A stretch of DNA of 64,000 nucleotides from Trichosporon coremiiforme. Taxonomy: Eukaryota; Basidiomycota; Tremellomycetes; Trichosporonales; Trichosporonaceae. The notes under the pieces are model-generated. The model was not told the origin of the DNA. It worked only from the letters and a program-made list of their open reading frames with translations, and made no database searches. How positions within the stretch are numbered: the first letter of the stretch is position 1; every line of letters begins with the position of its first letter. The position numbers and the translations under genes are program-made. Positions 32,779 through 45,000 of the stretch are shown one piece after another. The stretch covers positions 1-64,000 of the forward strand of contig BCJJ01000052.1 of the NCBI GenBank assembly GCA_039545355.1, written 5' to 3'.

Positions 32779-35700
32779 TTCACGTAAAAGGACACTCGGC
32801 GCTGCGCCATGCTGCTGCGGCGACAGGCGATTGAATGAAGACATGCGAACAGAAAGCCGCACGCTCTCTCGAAAAATTATCTGCCGAACACTCGTATCCC
32901 GCATATATCGGACAATGTGCGCCCGCCTGCTCGTTCAAGCTGCTCCCGCGACCCTGCTAGCTTGGCCACCGCCTACTCGGCCTACTCGTGCAGCGTGCAT
33001 GTTCTCGTTATCAATGAAAGCTTATTGATACGGGCGAATTCACGTCATGATTACAACCGTGATTGGGTGGTTCTGTGGCGTTCTCCCACCCCTCCATGTC
33101 TCTCAGGTTCCTTTAGTGCATGCCAAAACCCGCGTGCCCGCGTCCGCGACTCGGCATCGGTGCGCAGACGCGTACGTCACGCACGGAGCCTACCGTGTTT
33201 GGCACCGAGAAGCACGCGTAAGACGGCCCCGTGCAGCCGTAAGCGGACCCGCCTCGGAACAGGCTACCCCAAATCAAAATGGACTGATTTGCTGTCTGCG
33301 ATCGCATTCGATGCGATGGATATACGCTGTGGCGCAGCAGTGCATGCTAGTTTAGCGCTGCGCGTATACAAGCGTGCGCCAAATTATGGGAGGCCCAAAC
33401 ATAGTGGCTGTGTCCATTGAGACGCAGTGTCTCGAACTTGCATTCAGTCGAGACCGAGGGATCTCACACGATGGAGCCGCAGTCTGGCGAGTGACGGAGC
33501 GATGCCGCGGCGAGACAATGACGCCGCGATCTCACAGGCTCCAGAGTCTGCAGAGGCGTCGACATCCCTCCGGGTGACAGGAGTAAGGGACGGTACCGGA
33601 ACAGATTACCACATGCCATAATCGTTCTCGAGAGCGTCGGCGGTGTGGATCCTTACTGACGAGACGTTCTGAAGGTGGCGACAACAGACCAAGCCTAGGG
33701 ACAGATTAGGATTCTGTCCGTGTTCTAGGTGCGGGTTAAGGTGTGTTCTGCTATCAAGAGTCCGCAAAGTATAAGGTGCGTTTAGGCCGGTGCCTTTGTT
33801 CCTTCCGGAATAGGACCTGGTGAGATGTACCTGGCGGGCCTGGAGGACCCGAAGGGACCTGAGATGGGACCTGACCCGAGCCACACGTTCTCGTAAACAG
33901 GAACGTGCTGGCTCACTCTAATTCTTCCCATCCCCACCAGATCAGAGCTGCAATCGGCTCCCAGGAGGGATCGAAGGGAGTACGAGTGCGGAGCCGCGCG
34001 AGCTACGTTAGCAAGGAAGCTCAGTTGGCGCCTGCGTCGCGTCACGCCGGTACGCTCGATAACAGCCACGAGGCCAACCTAACGGCGGATCAGAGCCACG
34101 AGCTGAAGGAGCGACAATAGCAACCAAGACAGTCATGCCCGCTGCCCGCTTTCCGACGTAACGTTGAATCCCCGCCCCCTCGGAGCCTTCCCACGGTCTC
34201 GCTAGACTGCGCCTGCTGGTCCTGTGGGGACTCACTGGGCCTCCCGATACAACGCAAACTACGGTACGCCATGCGGAGTACGGCATACGGCTCCTGCTCC
34301 CGACACTCGCGCACGCGGCAGTGCAGCAAGAGCCGAGTGAGCACCGAGCAAGTAGTGCGCCGTCAGCTGCCCGCACCAGCCTCGTTACGGACCAAACGCG
34401 CCAGGTCCGGTCTCGGTCCGCAACTGACAACAACTGACCGGTATACAACGTAACATGTCTTGCCAAGAGCCGTGGCTCCTGAGTTATGGTCTCCGCCAGA
34501 TCAGACAGTGAGACAACGATTCACTGTTCCTCGCGGCGGTACGGTGGTGCTGTTTGTATCGCAACGTCCGCTCGGGACGTCATAGCAGCGGGCAGCAGAC
34601 GGTGCCCGTGTGGGTGATCAGGAGACTTGACGATACAGCGCCTGAAGAGCGGAGTCCTCGCGAAGGTCTTGGATCCGCAAAGATTTTCTTACCACAGCAA
34701 GCGGCGCACGAAGCGGACTAGATCGGATGGCGCTGAGTCAACTTCGACGCTCTATCAGTACGTTGGTAGACCAATCGCGTCCCGAAATAAACGTCGGGCA
34801 TGCTATCGGCGCGGCAGAGAGAGCTACTTGACGAACTGATGGTGCCTCGCTCCAGCACCGCTTGTGTCTGGCGGAGCGGAGGCCCGATCCAGGCCAGCTG
34901 ACATCACTACGTCGGAACGAGTGCAGTACGCGCGAAAGGGGCGGGCACGTTCCTGTTTCTCCATCCTCTGCGTCCTCTCCGCGGTGCGCTCCGCCTCAAC
35001 GCGTACCTGCGATCGAGTTGCGCTCCTTGCGCTCCAGCCGACTTGTACTTCAGGCTCGTTTCTGTACCTTTCATCACGGTATTGCAGTGCTCGTGGCTCC
35101 GTCAGATCGTCATGCTGTCACGCTTCACGCTCTCAACATCCCGCCACGGCGTTGAGACCGCCGTGATACCGGAGCGATATCGCAAGTAGACTGGAGTTAC
35201 TGAGGATCTAGACCCCAGCTTTCGTATCGGTACTTAGCACGGCACTCCGGATGTGTCGCTGTGGTGAAGTCCAGTGAACAATGGACTGTCCAGACAGGCT
35301 TCGCTCTTCGAAGCACACTTCGCACCAGTTCAACCCACCGCACCTCTCCAGATGCCTGTCCCGGACTGCAACGGTCCGGCCCACCGACTTTACGAATTCC
35401 AGCAGCTGACGTGCGCAAACTAACGTTGCCCGCTGCCGGAAGCGTGGCACATGGGAGTACGAAACGACGACGAGAGAGTTCACGCTAGCGCACCACGCCC
35501 GAACTCGGTGATACTATGGAGCCGCTTCAAGCTCGGCTTGGGCCAGACCTTGTGGCCATGTGGCTGTCATGCATCTCTTCGTGGTCCGGATTCCCAACCA
35601 GTTGGCCTTGGGACTGCATGATGGCTCTATTGCTATGAGAATCAATGTCTGGAGGAGGGCAGGATCGTCGGTCTGTGGCACACACACAAGGATCTGACCA

Positions 35701-36587
35701 TCTGCTGGGCCATCTTCAGTACTCTTAACTACTATCTGCCTCGAGGAAGCACAATGGCCCACATTGGCCATGCTACCGGTTACCGAAGCATGCAACCTCG
35801 CTGCTCGACCGCCACATGAGCCTACCTGCAGCCACTTGCAGCCAAGCTCATCACCAATGACAAGCAAGGGATGAGATCTCATCTAACGTCCATCCATTGA
35901 GTCAAGCAGCCTCCATTCCTCACTCGCGTCTCAGCCACTCCCCCACGACCCTTCGAGCGCCTGTCTCTCCACGGTCGAACGTGTAGATTCTCATCGGAAA
36001 GTCTACCGGCTATGTCACATGCCGTAGGAGCCAGTGATCATGTGATTCTGCATCGACAATGAAACCGCAGATACCGCACACCCTTTGCGCCGACGAAAGC
36101 CCAGTGCCAGCGTACGCCAGCGACCCGCTTTCGCCATGTGGCGCGTGTCGCACCTGTTGCTCTGATCGCTCGTCTTCCCTTGATGGCTGCCACACAAGGA
36201 CTGGCTGTCATGTTTCCATTGTCCTCGACGCCAGCTCTGCACCGACTGTGTCACGCGCACACGAGTACCGTCGTGCACGGCCCGTCTCCCTCCTGCTCCC
36301 TCGCCCGTTCCGAGCGAGCTTCAAGCCGAACTTCGGCATTGCGGCGTCTGCTAACATGGTGACGAGATAGACGAGGCATGAGAGACGCTGAAGGCAGTTG
36401 AGGCAGCGCAAATCACCGGAATTCATCGACGTGGTATAGGAGGACGAATTAGAACGACTATAAGTGTGTTGATGCCAATCGGCGATGGTGGTCGAGGAAG
36501 TCTTACAAAATAACTGAAATGTTCAAATACAAGTGAAGTCGGGAGTCATGTCGAAGACGGGGTGGCGGCTTGTGAGCGCGACTCTGC

Positions 36588-38067
36588 TCAGAGACGCTTG
36601 CCCGGGACGAGGGTGAAGATGATGGTGAAGATTGCCGTGAGGAGGATGGCGAGGGCCTCGACCCAGACCGCGCGGAGGAATAAGAGTTTGCGCACGTACG
36701 CCTCGCGGATCGTGATGAGGTGGAACGGCGTCGTCTCAGACTGGAAGAGGAAGGCGAGGATCGGCGACAGGCTGTAGTACGCCGCAAGGAGGAGGTTGAA
36801 CGCGAAGAAGAAGGGGATGATGACGTAAAGCCTATGCGACTTGGGCGACCAGTCGAGGAAGATGAACGTGAACGCGAGCACAAACGCGCCCCAGAGCACG
36901 ATGAGGCCGAGGATCAGGTGCAGCAACGAACTCATAGGTGTCAGATTGCCGAACGCCTTGGCGCGGAGGAAACGCGGGAACGCATCCTGCTCGAGGGCGC
37001 GGAAGATGAACAGCTTCTGCGCGTGGAACAGATCCGGGATCTGAGGCGAAACGTGCCCGTTCTCGCTGACGGGGAAGTTGGTCATGCGGAGCGCTGGGGG
37101 GAGGTAGATTTCACGCTCGGCGCCGGGCAGCAGGTATCGGAGGTAGATGCGCTCAGCACTGTCGACGAGCGCCTGCTTCTCGATGGCGCGGTCGCGCGCG
37201 AACACTGTCGGTGCCCGCGTCGCCTTCCGCTGCGCCCAACCTCGCAGAGACGCACGCGACGTCCGCCCGCGGACACCTGGCAAGCTTGTGTGCGAGCCAT
37301 GCACACTCTCCTCCAGCAGCGGCGACTGGACCACCGGTGACGCGAGCGGGCTGCTGTCATCGTGGCCTCGAGTGTGCGCTGGCGGGAGAGGCGCAAGCTC
37401 GTCCTGTGATCGTTCCGTCGTCTGCTGCTGCTGCTGCAGCTGCTGTCCATGTCCCCATCCTTCCGTTTCCGGACTGACCTCATCACGCTCGTCTCCAACA
37501 GCCTCGTTCAGGTTGAGGTATGGAGTGATGTATGATCCGTTGGATCTCGCATACTGCGCAAATTCCGGCCAGTCCTCGGCGACGGGGCGGCCAGAGCGAC
37601 GAAGGTCCTGTACGTTAGCTCTGGAAAGCGTTGCTGGCAGCTGTTGATTGTTCGCACCTTGAAGTAAGCCTTGCACAAGTTCTCGTGCTGCTGCACATCG
37701 AGCCAGAAGTCGAGAACATCTTCAGAATTCTCGCGCTGCAGGAAGATCTGTTCTTTGTCAGTAACATGCTCCATGCGGCCGATCAAAGGCGGCTAGCACA
37801 GATGGCGCGGCACGTTGGTCGTCCGTTCATCCGCCATTGTTCGGCTCCGTTACGCACGTAGAAACAGAAAAGGTCGAGTGGTGTACGCGTTCTTCGGTCC
37901 AGCACCTCCTGAAGTGTCGGGAGGCGCTTCAGGTTGAGGTATCGAGAATTGCGCTTTGACGACTTGTCGCGTCCTGTTGTCGGTGTCACCGGGGGCGGCA
38001 TGTGAGGAGGGTCGGCATTGCGCGAGGTGTCGACCCTCAGGTTCTGCTTCTCGCCGACGGACTCCAT
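36588..38067 (-). CDS. RAX1: Rax1-like RGS-domain membrane protein
   Basis: Yeast Rax1 is a membrane protein with an RGS-like domain that marks bud sites and works with Rax2. Exons 37858-38067, 37658-37747 and 36588-37607 give 439 residues. The RGS homology begins with TPLDLFCFYIFLQRENSE, created by splicing 37748-37857, and continues through DVLDFWLDVQQHENLCKAYFK, before a disordered Gln/Ser-rich insert (QQLQQQQQTTERSQDE). It resumes around ARDRAIEKQALVDSAERIYLRYLLPGAEREI. Three hydrophobic segments fill the C-terminus: LLHLILGLIVLWGAFVLAF, LYVIIPFFFAFNLLLAAYY and AVWVEALAILLTAIFTIIF. An in-frame ATG at 38124 would add 19 residues; 38067 was chosen as the more compact start. It is divergent from RPB7, 725 bp apart. 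Confidence 0.87.
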
Positions 38068-38792
38068 GGGGGCGAGTCGGAGAGCTGAATGGGAAGACGA
38101 GTAAGGACCGTGAGTAATGTGCAAGTCAAGTCAAGAGGAACAAAGAAAGCTGGTGATGGATAGGTGACATGTTAAACCTGGCTCGAACCTGGCTTGGTTC
38201 CCGTACTGCCCCTGCGCGCGTCGCTGGTGCAGCCTGCACTGCCCGAAGCAGTAGCCTGTCAACAGGCTCGTGGAATGGGTTGCCGCACAGCGCGGGATCA
38301 AACGACAGCCTGGCGATCCGCTACCAGATCACGTGAGCACCTGGTTCACAACGGGGATAAACTCGAAAGAAAGTCGCAAAAGTAGTCCCCACGTGCCATG
38401 TTACGCCATTGGTCTCTTTGTATGTCTCTCGCACCAAAAGGTCTTCTCTGGTCGTTTTTTGATACTATATAACCACTCGATACCCCCATCCACAGCGTCT
38501 TGTCCTCTTCCCATCGTCGCCTCTAGCCACCGAGAGGACAGACACCAGGTGAAGTCCGAGGACTAGCACGCATCCTTTGCGGGGTGTGGCGTGGGCTTCT
38601 GTCTCCACCTCAAAGCAATCGCCTTCTCTTCTTTTGGTCTGGGGCCTTCCCTCCCCTCGCGGCACTGCGACGACAACGACACCGTTGGCTCGCGCGCTCT
38701 CGTCGTTCGTCAGCAATACCCGGCGTTCGACTTTCCGTGCTGCTCGATCCAGGAGTCTGGTTCTCTCTTGAGCCGTCTGCCTCGCGTTCACC
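38068..38792. promoter_or_regulatory. Bidirectional region, Rax1-like / RPB7, with TATA box
   Basis: 725 bp separate the divergent starts. TATATAA at 38466-38472 is oriented toward RPB7 but lies about 320 bp before its ATG, so the leader may be long or contain an intron. Short ORFs here have no motifs. Confidence 0.45.
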
Positions 38793-39627
38793 ATGTTCTT
38801 CATTGTTTGTGTCTCCCCACCGGCGAGCGCGGTGATGCTGACATTCGTTTCTTAATCTCTCAACTGTCTGCGACTCATTATAACTACAGCGTGAACTCAC
38901 CCACACGATCCTCCTCCACCCGTCATACTTTGGAGCTCAACTCGAGGACTACCTGAAGCAGAAGCTTTACGAGGACGTCGAAGGAACATGCAGCGGTAAA
39001 CATGGGTGAGTAGCTTGAACCGTCACGCGATCTCCTTATCTGACTCTTCACAGTTACATCATCTCGGTCGTCAATGTCACGGACATTGGCGAAGGCAAGA
39101 TCATGCCTTCGACGGGACAGGCGCGCTTCAAGTGCAGCTACACCGCGATCGTCATGAAGCCTTTTAAGGGTGAGGTCGTGGACGGCAAGGTCAGCAACGT
39201 CAACAAGATGGGTTTCTTCGCGCACGTCGGTCCCCTGCAGGTCTTTGTGTCGTCACATGTGAGTATTTATTCCATTTCTTCCACACTATCCCCGTCTATG
39301 ATGAGTCTTTTGCATAGGGACATCAGCACTTTCGAGAAAGTTGATTTATGCTGGGAGATCTTGTAGTAATTGATCGTTTATCTCTGAGACACCCACCTTC
39401 TCTTTTCTCTTATTTGCGAGAATCGATGGCTGACGAACTCTTAGCTTGTCCACGCCGACATGAAGTTTGACCCGAACGCGAGCCCGCCGTGCTACCGGTC
39501 CGCGGACGAGACGATCCAGGCCGGCAGCCGTGTGCGCATGGAGATTGTGGGCTGTCGTATAGAGGCGAACGACATTTTCGCGATCGGAACGATTAAGAAG
39601 GACTATCTGGGTCAGATCCAGGATTAG
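38793..39627 (+). CDS. RPB7: RNA polymerase II subunit Rpb7
   Basis: With Rpb4 it forms the stalk of RNA polymerase II and contacts nascent RNA. Exons 38793-38804, 38890-39005, 39054-39258 and 39445-39627 give 171 residues, the canonical length. The 12-nt first exon encodes MFFI and joins to [15 protein letters not shown]. The N-terminal tip domain continues with [18 protein letters not shown]. The S1/OB fold starts near residue 80 ([21 protein letters not shown]) and runs through [20 protein letters not shown] to the end DYLGQIQD. The intron at 39259-39444 is 186 nt; the other two are 85 and 48 nt. The tiny first exon is needed to recover the family N-terminus. Confidence 0.96.
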
Positions 39628-42007
39628 AAGAAATATTAGTTGGTTTAGTCGGTGCTTGGCCGAGGCCGCGCCGCTTGTATCGGTACAGCAGCATACCCAC
39701 ATCATTCAGTACCATAGTATCTAGCACCACGCATAAGAAGTTAGAAGTCAGGCTCGGTATTTCAGATGTAACAGATAAAAGAGTACCCCGGTGGAGCACG
39801 GAGCAGTAGCGGTGTGAGCGACCACTGGAAGAGCTAGTTCTAATAACGATCGCCGATGCAGACGACGATCGCTAGATCGGATCGCCCAGTCACCAAGGAG
39901 ATGAGAGACAGGTACGTTTCCCTCCTATCAGCGCGCAGATCGGCCTGGAAGCTGGAAGCCCAGGCCAACTTGTGCTTGTGGTGCGAACGGAGCGGAGATA
40001 ACTGGGGTGCAGGTGATATGCTGAGGCATGAGTGCTGACGAGATCGATCGGAGATTGGGTGGGATGTCTGGGCTGGAAGATTGATACGGCCGTGGGCGGG
40101 CGTGGTAGAGACGCTGCGGATTTTCAAAGTGATCGACTGGCCTGGCTGGCCATCTGCCTGGTAGATGAGCCTCGGTACCTCGGCATACTCTGCAGCTCTG
40201 CGGCCAGTAGCCTAGTGGCAGCTAGCGGCAAGAGGTAAGAGGTAGGGGGGTGACGTCGTTCATGCGCAAACATTGCCCAAATGTCCTGAACAAGACCTGC
40301 AATGTCCTGGACGGTCCTGATACCTGATACCTGGAAAGAAACGTGGCTGCGAGGGTCTTTCCAGCACGGGCAGTGGATTTCGCTAGGTATTTGACGCCTC
40401 GTCCTTGCCCCCCTTCTGCTTTATTGCCTTCCGCTTCGGGCGGGAAGTCTCCTGTCAGCAAGTCAGGAAACGAGGATGCTCAGGAAGGTCTAAGGATTGC
40501 AGGAACGAACGCATCAGCCTGCTTCAGCATCCGGTCCAGCATGGCTCAGCATGGTTCAGCATGGCTCTGTACGGATGAGCATGGATGTACCACCTGGGCA
40601 TGGGCATGGCCGCCGGGCGCGCTTGGTTTGACCCTGTCCCATCTTGGTCAGCCTTGGCACTTCTAGCGCAGCGGGTATCGCTGGCTCGGTCATCACTACA
40701 TGCTCGGCCTTGCCCGGCCCTCGTCGCTCAACACCATGTGCACTCTGTCAAGTTTGCATGAAAGCAAGATGCATTAGGCTTCCGATCATTTTGGCCTTTT
40801 GGATAGACGCATAGACATCAGTGGCTGCAATCAAAGATTGCGGGGCCAGGTGGCCTTGCACAGATGCACTTCTTCATTGGGCATTGGGTTATGTGTGGAA
40901 ACGTATCGGTCGAAATCGAAAGTTTTGTCACAGCATACGACTCACTGCCCGCTGGCGCGCTGGAAGAGTAGCCAGGCACACAATATTGCTCAGAAAGAAG
41001 GGAAGGGGGTCGATCTGGACAAGCTGACACGCTGCGCAGGACCGCGCAGTCTGTAGTCTTCACTGTTGCATGGTGCATGTTGCATTACTTGATGGGTTAG
41101 GCAAGCTCCATGTTGACGCGTGCACCGCCATGCATGTCAGACTACGCGTCGGCCTCGTCAGTGTCAGCCGCAGTATGCGTTGAAGGGGGACGAAACAGCC
41201 CCGGTTCCGGAGCCGTGAAACACAGGATGGGATTGACCAGACACCGCAAGCGGTGGACCCGACGCGCCGGAGGCATAGAAGGCATCGAGGCGAAGCACCT
41301 GACGCTGGGCCGCTGGCTGAGTGAGTGCTGAATTCTTGGCCCGGCGGCCCTGCATTGCCTTATTGCCTGACTGATACCTGACTGCCTGACTGATCCGGCC
41401 AACACCCACCTGGACCCTCCCCCCCTGGCAGTGTCCGTACACACACGGCGCCCGCTGCAGTGCCCAGGCTTAACTCCAACCTTCGTCCCTTCCTCCGTCC
41501 ACCCAGGCCACCACCGTCCTAATATCTTCCATTCCTCCTTCGTCCTAAACGCCATCACACCCAGTACTTGTTCCCCCACCGTACCTCTCCTCTCCATCTC
41601 CGACACTCCGACCACACCGACTACACCGAGTACACCGACTGTGCATTCTTCGCTCTCTTCCAACCACTTCACCTTCCCCCCCCTACCCATTCGGCACTTC
41701 GACTTTTTTCACTTATCCCTTTCCGCCTGCCGCGTCGCGGACACAACAAAACATCCGGCAACACTAGTCCACTCACCCACCTGCGTCGCCGATCCCCCTC
41801 AGGCCCGCGCTTCCAACAACCGACACTCCTCCTTCGCACCGCGCTGCACGCACAACATCGCATCACCCGTCGACTGCACACCGCTAGCCTCAGCCCTAAC
41901 CTCGACCCGATCACCAGCACAGGCCGACGCGCCTTTTGCACTCGTCACCCCTTCCTCACTCGCCGCCCAACATTACCTCAGCACCGGTACCACCGAACGA
42001 GGGGGCC
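39628..42007. other. Intergenic region upstream of the flippase gene
   Basis: 2.4 kb without a supportable gene. A roughly 10-bp tandem repeat (CTCAGCATGG-like, about three copies) lies at 40535-40564. A strongly pyrimidine-rich stretch at 41440-41760 precedes the flippase start and probably belongs to its promoter and leader. Confidence 0.5.
40535..40564. repeat. 10-bp tandem repeat, about three copies
   Basis: Units CCAGCATGG, CTCAGCATGG and TTCAGCATGG follow one another. Simple-sequence array without evident role. Confidence 0.7.
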
Positions 42008-45000
42008 ATGCCGGGGTCGACGTCGGGAGCGCCATTAGTCGCTCGCCGACGACAGCGACGGCGCGCTCGAGGGAAAGGATCAAAGTATGACCGATACCTT
42101 GCCGAGCCGCTGCGAAAGGTGAATCCATGGAACTGGATCACCAAGAAACGTGGGCCCGGCTTCCCTCGAACAATCTACATCAACGAGCCGCTCCCGGACG
42201 ACTGTTACGACAAGAAGGGCCGCGTACACAAGAACAAGCAGTTCTGCTCCAACCAGAACATTACATCCAAATACACTATCATCACCTTTGTCCCCCGCAA
42301 CCTGCTTGAGCAGTTCCGAAGAATCGCCAACATCTTCTTCCTGTTCATCGCCATTCTTCAGTTCTTCCCCAAGTTCTCGACTATCTCTCCTGGCTTGGTC
42401 ATCCTGCCCCTCATCGTCGTGTTGGCGATTACGATGCTCAAGGATGGTTACGAGGACATCAAGCGCCATCAGGCCGACCACAAGGTCAACCACTCGGTTG
42501 TGCACGTTCTCGGTGGAGGAGGCTACGTCAACCCGAACCCGACGAAACCGAAGAGCAAAACCTTTATTCGTGGCATTCCTCTTCCGCACCGCAAGAGCAA
42601 GAAGAAGGCCGCCGCCGAGAAGGAGGCACGCAAGAGCCTCAACCTCGACCCGGAGCGCCCTGCGTCCCCTCCGCCCCGCATGAGCCACGAGGAGATGCGC
42701 CGTGTCCAGTCGCACGTCTCCAACTGGGACGACGACCCCGAGGCCGGCGACAGCTCCAAGGAGCTCGGCTGGCAGCGTACCATTTGGGAGGACGTCAAGG
42801 TCGGCGACATCGTCAAGATCTATGACAACGAGCAGATTCCAGCTGGTAAGTCTCCGTGCGCGGGGCGTCCGGGGCCCGCCCGGCGATCGGCCCCCGAGGT
42901 CAATTGATTGCTAACGTCCTTTCAGACATTGTCATTTGCGCGACCTCGGAGGAGGAGGATGTTTGTTTCGTCGAGACGAAGAACCTCGACGGAGAGACCA
43001 ACCTCAAGTCCCGCCATGCTGTCCCCGGCCTCACGTTCATGGACAATGTCGAGGCGGCGTCGCAGGCGCACCTCCACCTCAACATGGATGCGCCCGAGGT
43101 CAACATGTACCGTCTGAACGGTGCCGCCGTGCTCATCGGCGACTCTGCCCGCGACCCCTCGAACCCGGAAAACACTCACCCCATCTCGTTAGACACGTCG
43201 CTGCTCCGTGGCTGCGTGCTCAGAAACACGGGCTGGGTCATTGGTATCGTGGCGTTCTCCGGTGACGACACCAAGATCGTCCAGAATTCTGGCGGTGCGC
43301 CTAGCAAGCGCTCAAAGGTTGAACGGCAAATGAATCCCCAGGTCCTCTTCAACCTCCTCGTCCTCGGTCTCATCGCCATGGTGTGTGCCATCGTCGACCA
43401 CGTCCTCGAGAAGCGCTGGGTCAAGCGCGAGACGTACTGGACGCTGTACGACGACCGCCCCGGAGACAACCCCAACGTCAACGGTATCATCACGTTCCTC
43501 AACGCGCTCATCACGTTCCAGAACATCATCCCGATTTCGCTCTACATCTCGATCGAGTTCGTGCGCACTGTCCAGGCCCTCTTCATTTACTGGGACCACA
43601 ACATGCAGTACTTCAAGAACGGCCACAAGATCCGCACGACCGCCCGCTCCTGGAACCTCTCCGACGACCTCGGCCAGATCCAGTACATCTTTTCTGACAA
43701 GACTGGCACGCTCACCCAGAACGTCATGGTGTTCAGGCAGTGCTCCATCGGCGGAAAGGTCTACCTGGGCGACCCTCCTTCGCAGCAGACCACCGAGGCC
43801 AACAAGGAGAGCACGCTCGACCAGCAGGACATGCCCGTCGTTGACAAGGTCAATTCCACCGACACCCCGACCGACTCGACTGTTGATGACGACGCTACCG
43901 AAGAGAAGAAGAAGCCCAAGGTCCGCGAGACCCCGGTCTTCCACGACAACGAACTCTCCCACGACATGGAGGACAGCGACTCTGAGCAGGCCAACATGAT
44001 CAACGGCTTCTTCACTGTTCTCGCTCTCTGTCACACTGCGCTCGCCACCGAGGACGAGGACGGCAACATCGAGTACAAGGCTCAGTCGCCCGATGAGGCC
44101 GCTCTCGTCCAGGCCGCTGCCGACGTTGGCTACCGCTTCCGTGGCCGCGATCGCAACATTCTCCGCCTCGAGACGCCCTTCTCCGACGAGATTGAGGAGT
44201 GGGAGCTGCTCAACGTCCTCGAGTTCAACTCTGCGCGTAAGCGTATGTCCGTCATTGTGCGCAAGTGCGACGAGAAGGGCCAGCTCTTCCTCCTCTGTAA
44301 GGGTGCCGACAACATCATTTTCGAGCGCCTGAACAAGTCGGATGCTTCTCAGCGCGAGCTCATGGACAAGACCGACAAGGACCTGCAGGTGTTCGCCTCC
44401 GAGGGTCTCCGCACACTCTGTCTCGCCTACCGCATCCTCGACTATGAGGAGTACGATGACTGGCAGCGCCGCTACCACGACGCCGAGGTCTCGCTCGATA
44501 ACCGCGAGGAGAACATTGACGCCGTTTCCGCGGAGATCGAGTGCAACCTGACGCTCCTTGGTTCGACTGCCATCGAGGACAAGCTCCAGGATGGTGTGCC
44601 CGAGTGTATTGCCGACCTCAAGCTCGCCGGCATCAAGGTCTGGGTCGCCACCGGAGACAAGCTCGAGACTGCTGTCGCTATCGGCTACACCACCAACCTG
44701 CTTACGCCCGAGACGAACCTCATCATTATCCGCGAGGGCAACCACACGGTTTACGAGCAGCTGCGCGACTCGCTCGAGGGCTTCTTCGGTGACGACTCGC
44801 TTACCCGCTCGCTTTCGCTCGCCCATGAGGAGACCCGCCGCAGCGACATGCGCCGCTCAACCCAGCTCGCTCGTGTCAACACTGGCGTGCGCTCCCTCGT
44901 CGGCGACGACAACGGTACCCGCCCCGGTGGCTTTTCGCTCGTCATCGAGGGCCACGCTCTCGCCGAATGCTTTGCGGACCCGGAGACGAACGATCTGCTC

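Larger units (their letters stand above)
26868..36587. other. 9.7 kb interval without a supportable gene
   Basis: Between the start of the Sok1/Tcp11 gene and the stop of the Rax1-like gene no ORF shows a family motif, reasonable length or splice-joinable exons on either strand. No tRNA, reverse transcriptase, integrase or transposase motif was seen. Strong purine enrichment on the plus strand at about 29980-30310 resembles the C/T-rich leaders found before genes, read on the minus strand. Short tandem repeats lie at 28997-29024 and 32741-32778. Candidates are a long regulatory region, non-coding RNA genes, decayed repeats or a structural chromosome element. None is demonstrated. Confidence 0.5.

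Noticed and set aside
26868..36587. Retrotransposon or centromere call for the gene-free interval
   Set aside because: No reverse transcriptase, integrase, protease or long terminal repeat was seen, so neither label is supported by sequence alone.
38175..38195. tRNA B-box-like GGTTCGAGCC on the minus strand
   Set aside because: The flanking bases do not form a T-stem and no acceptor or anticodon arm can be drawn.
43312..44826. 504-codon minus-strand ORF
   Set aside because: Antisense shadow of the P4-ATPase; it owes its length to biased codon use on the other strand and has no motifs.
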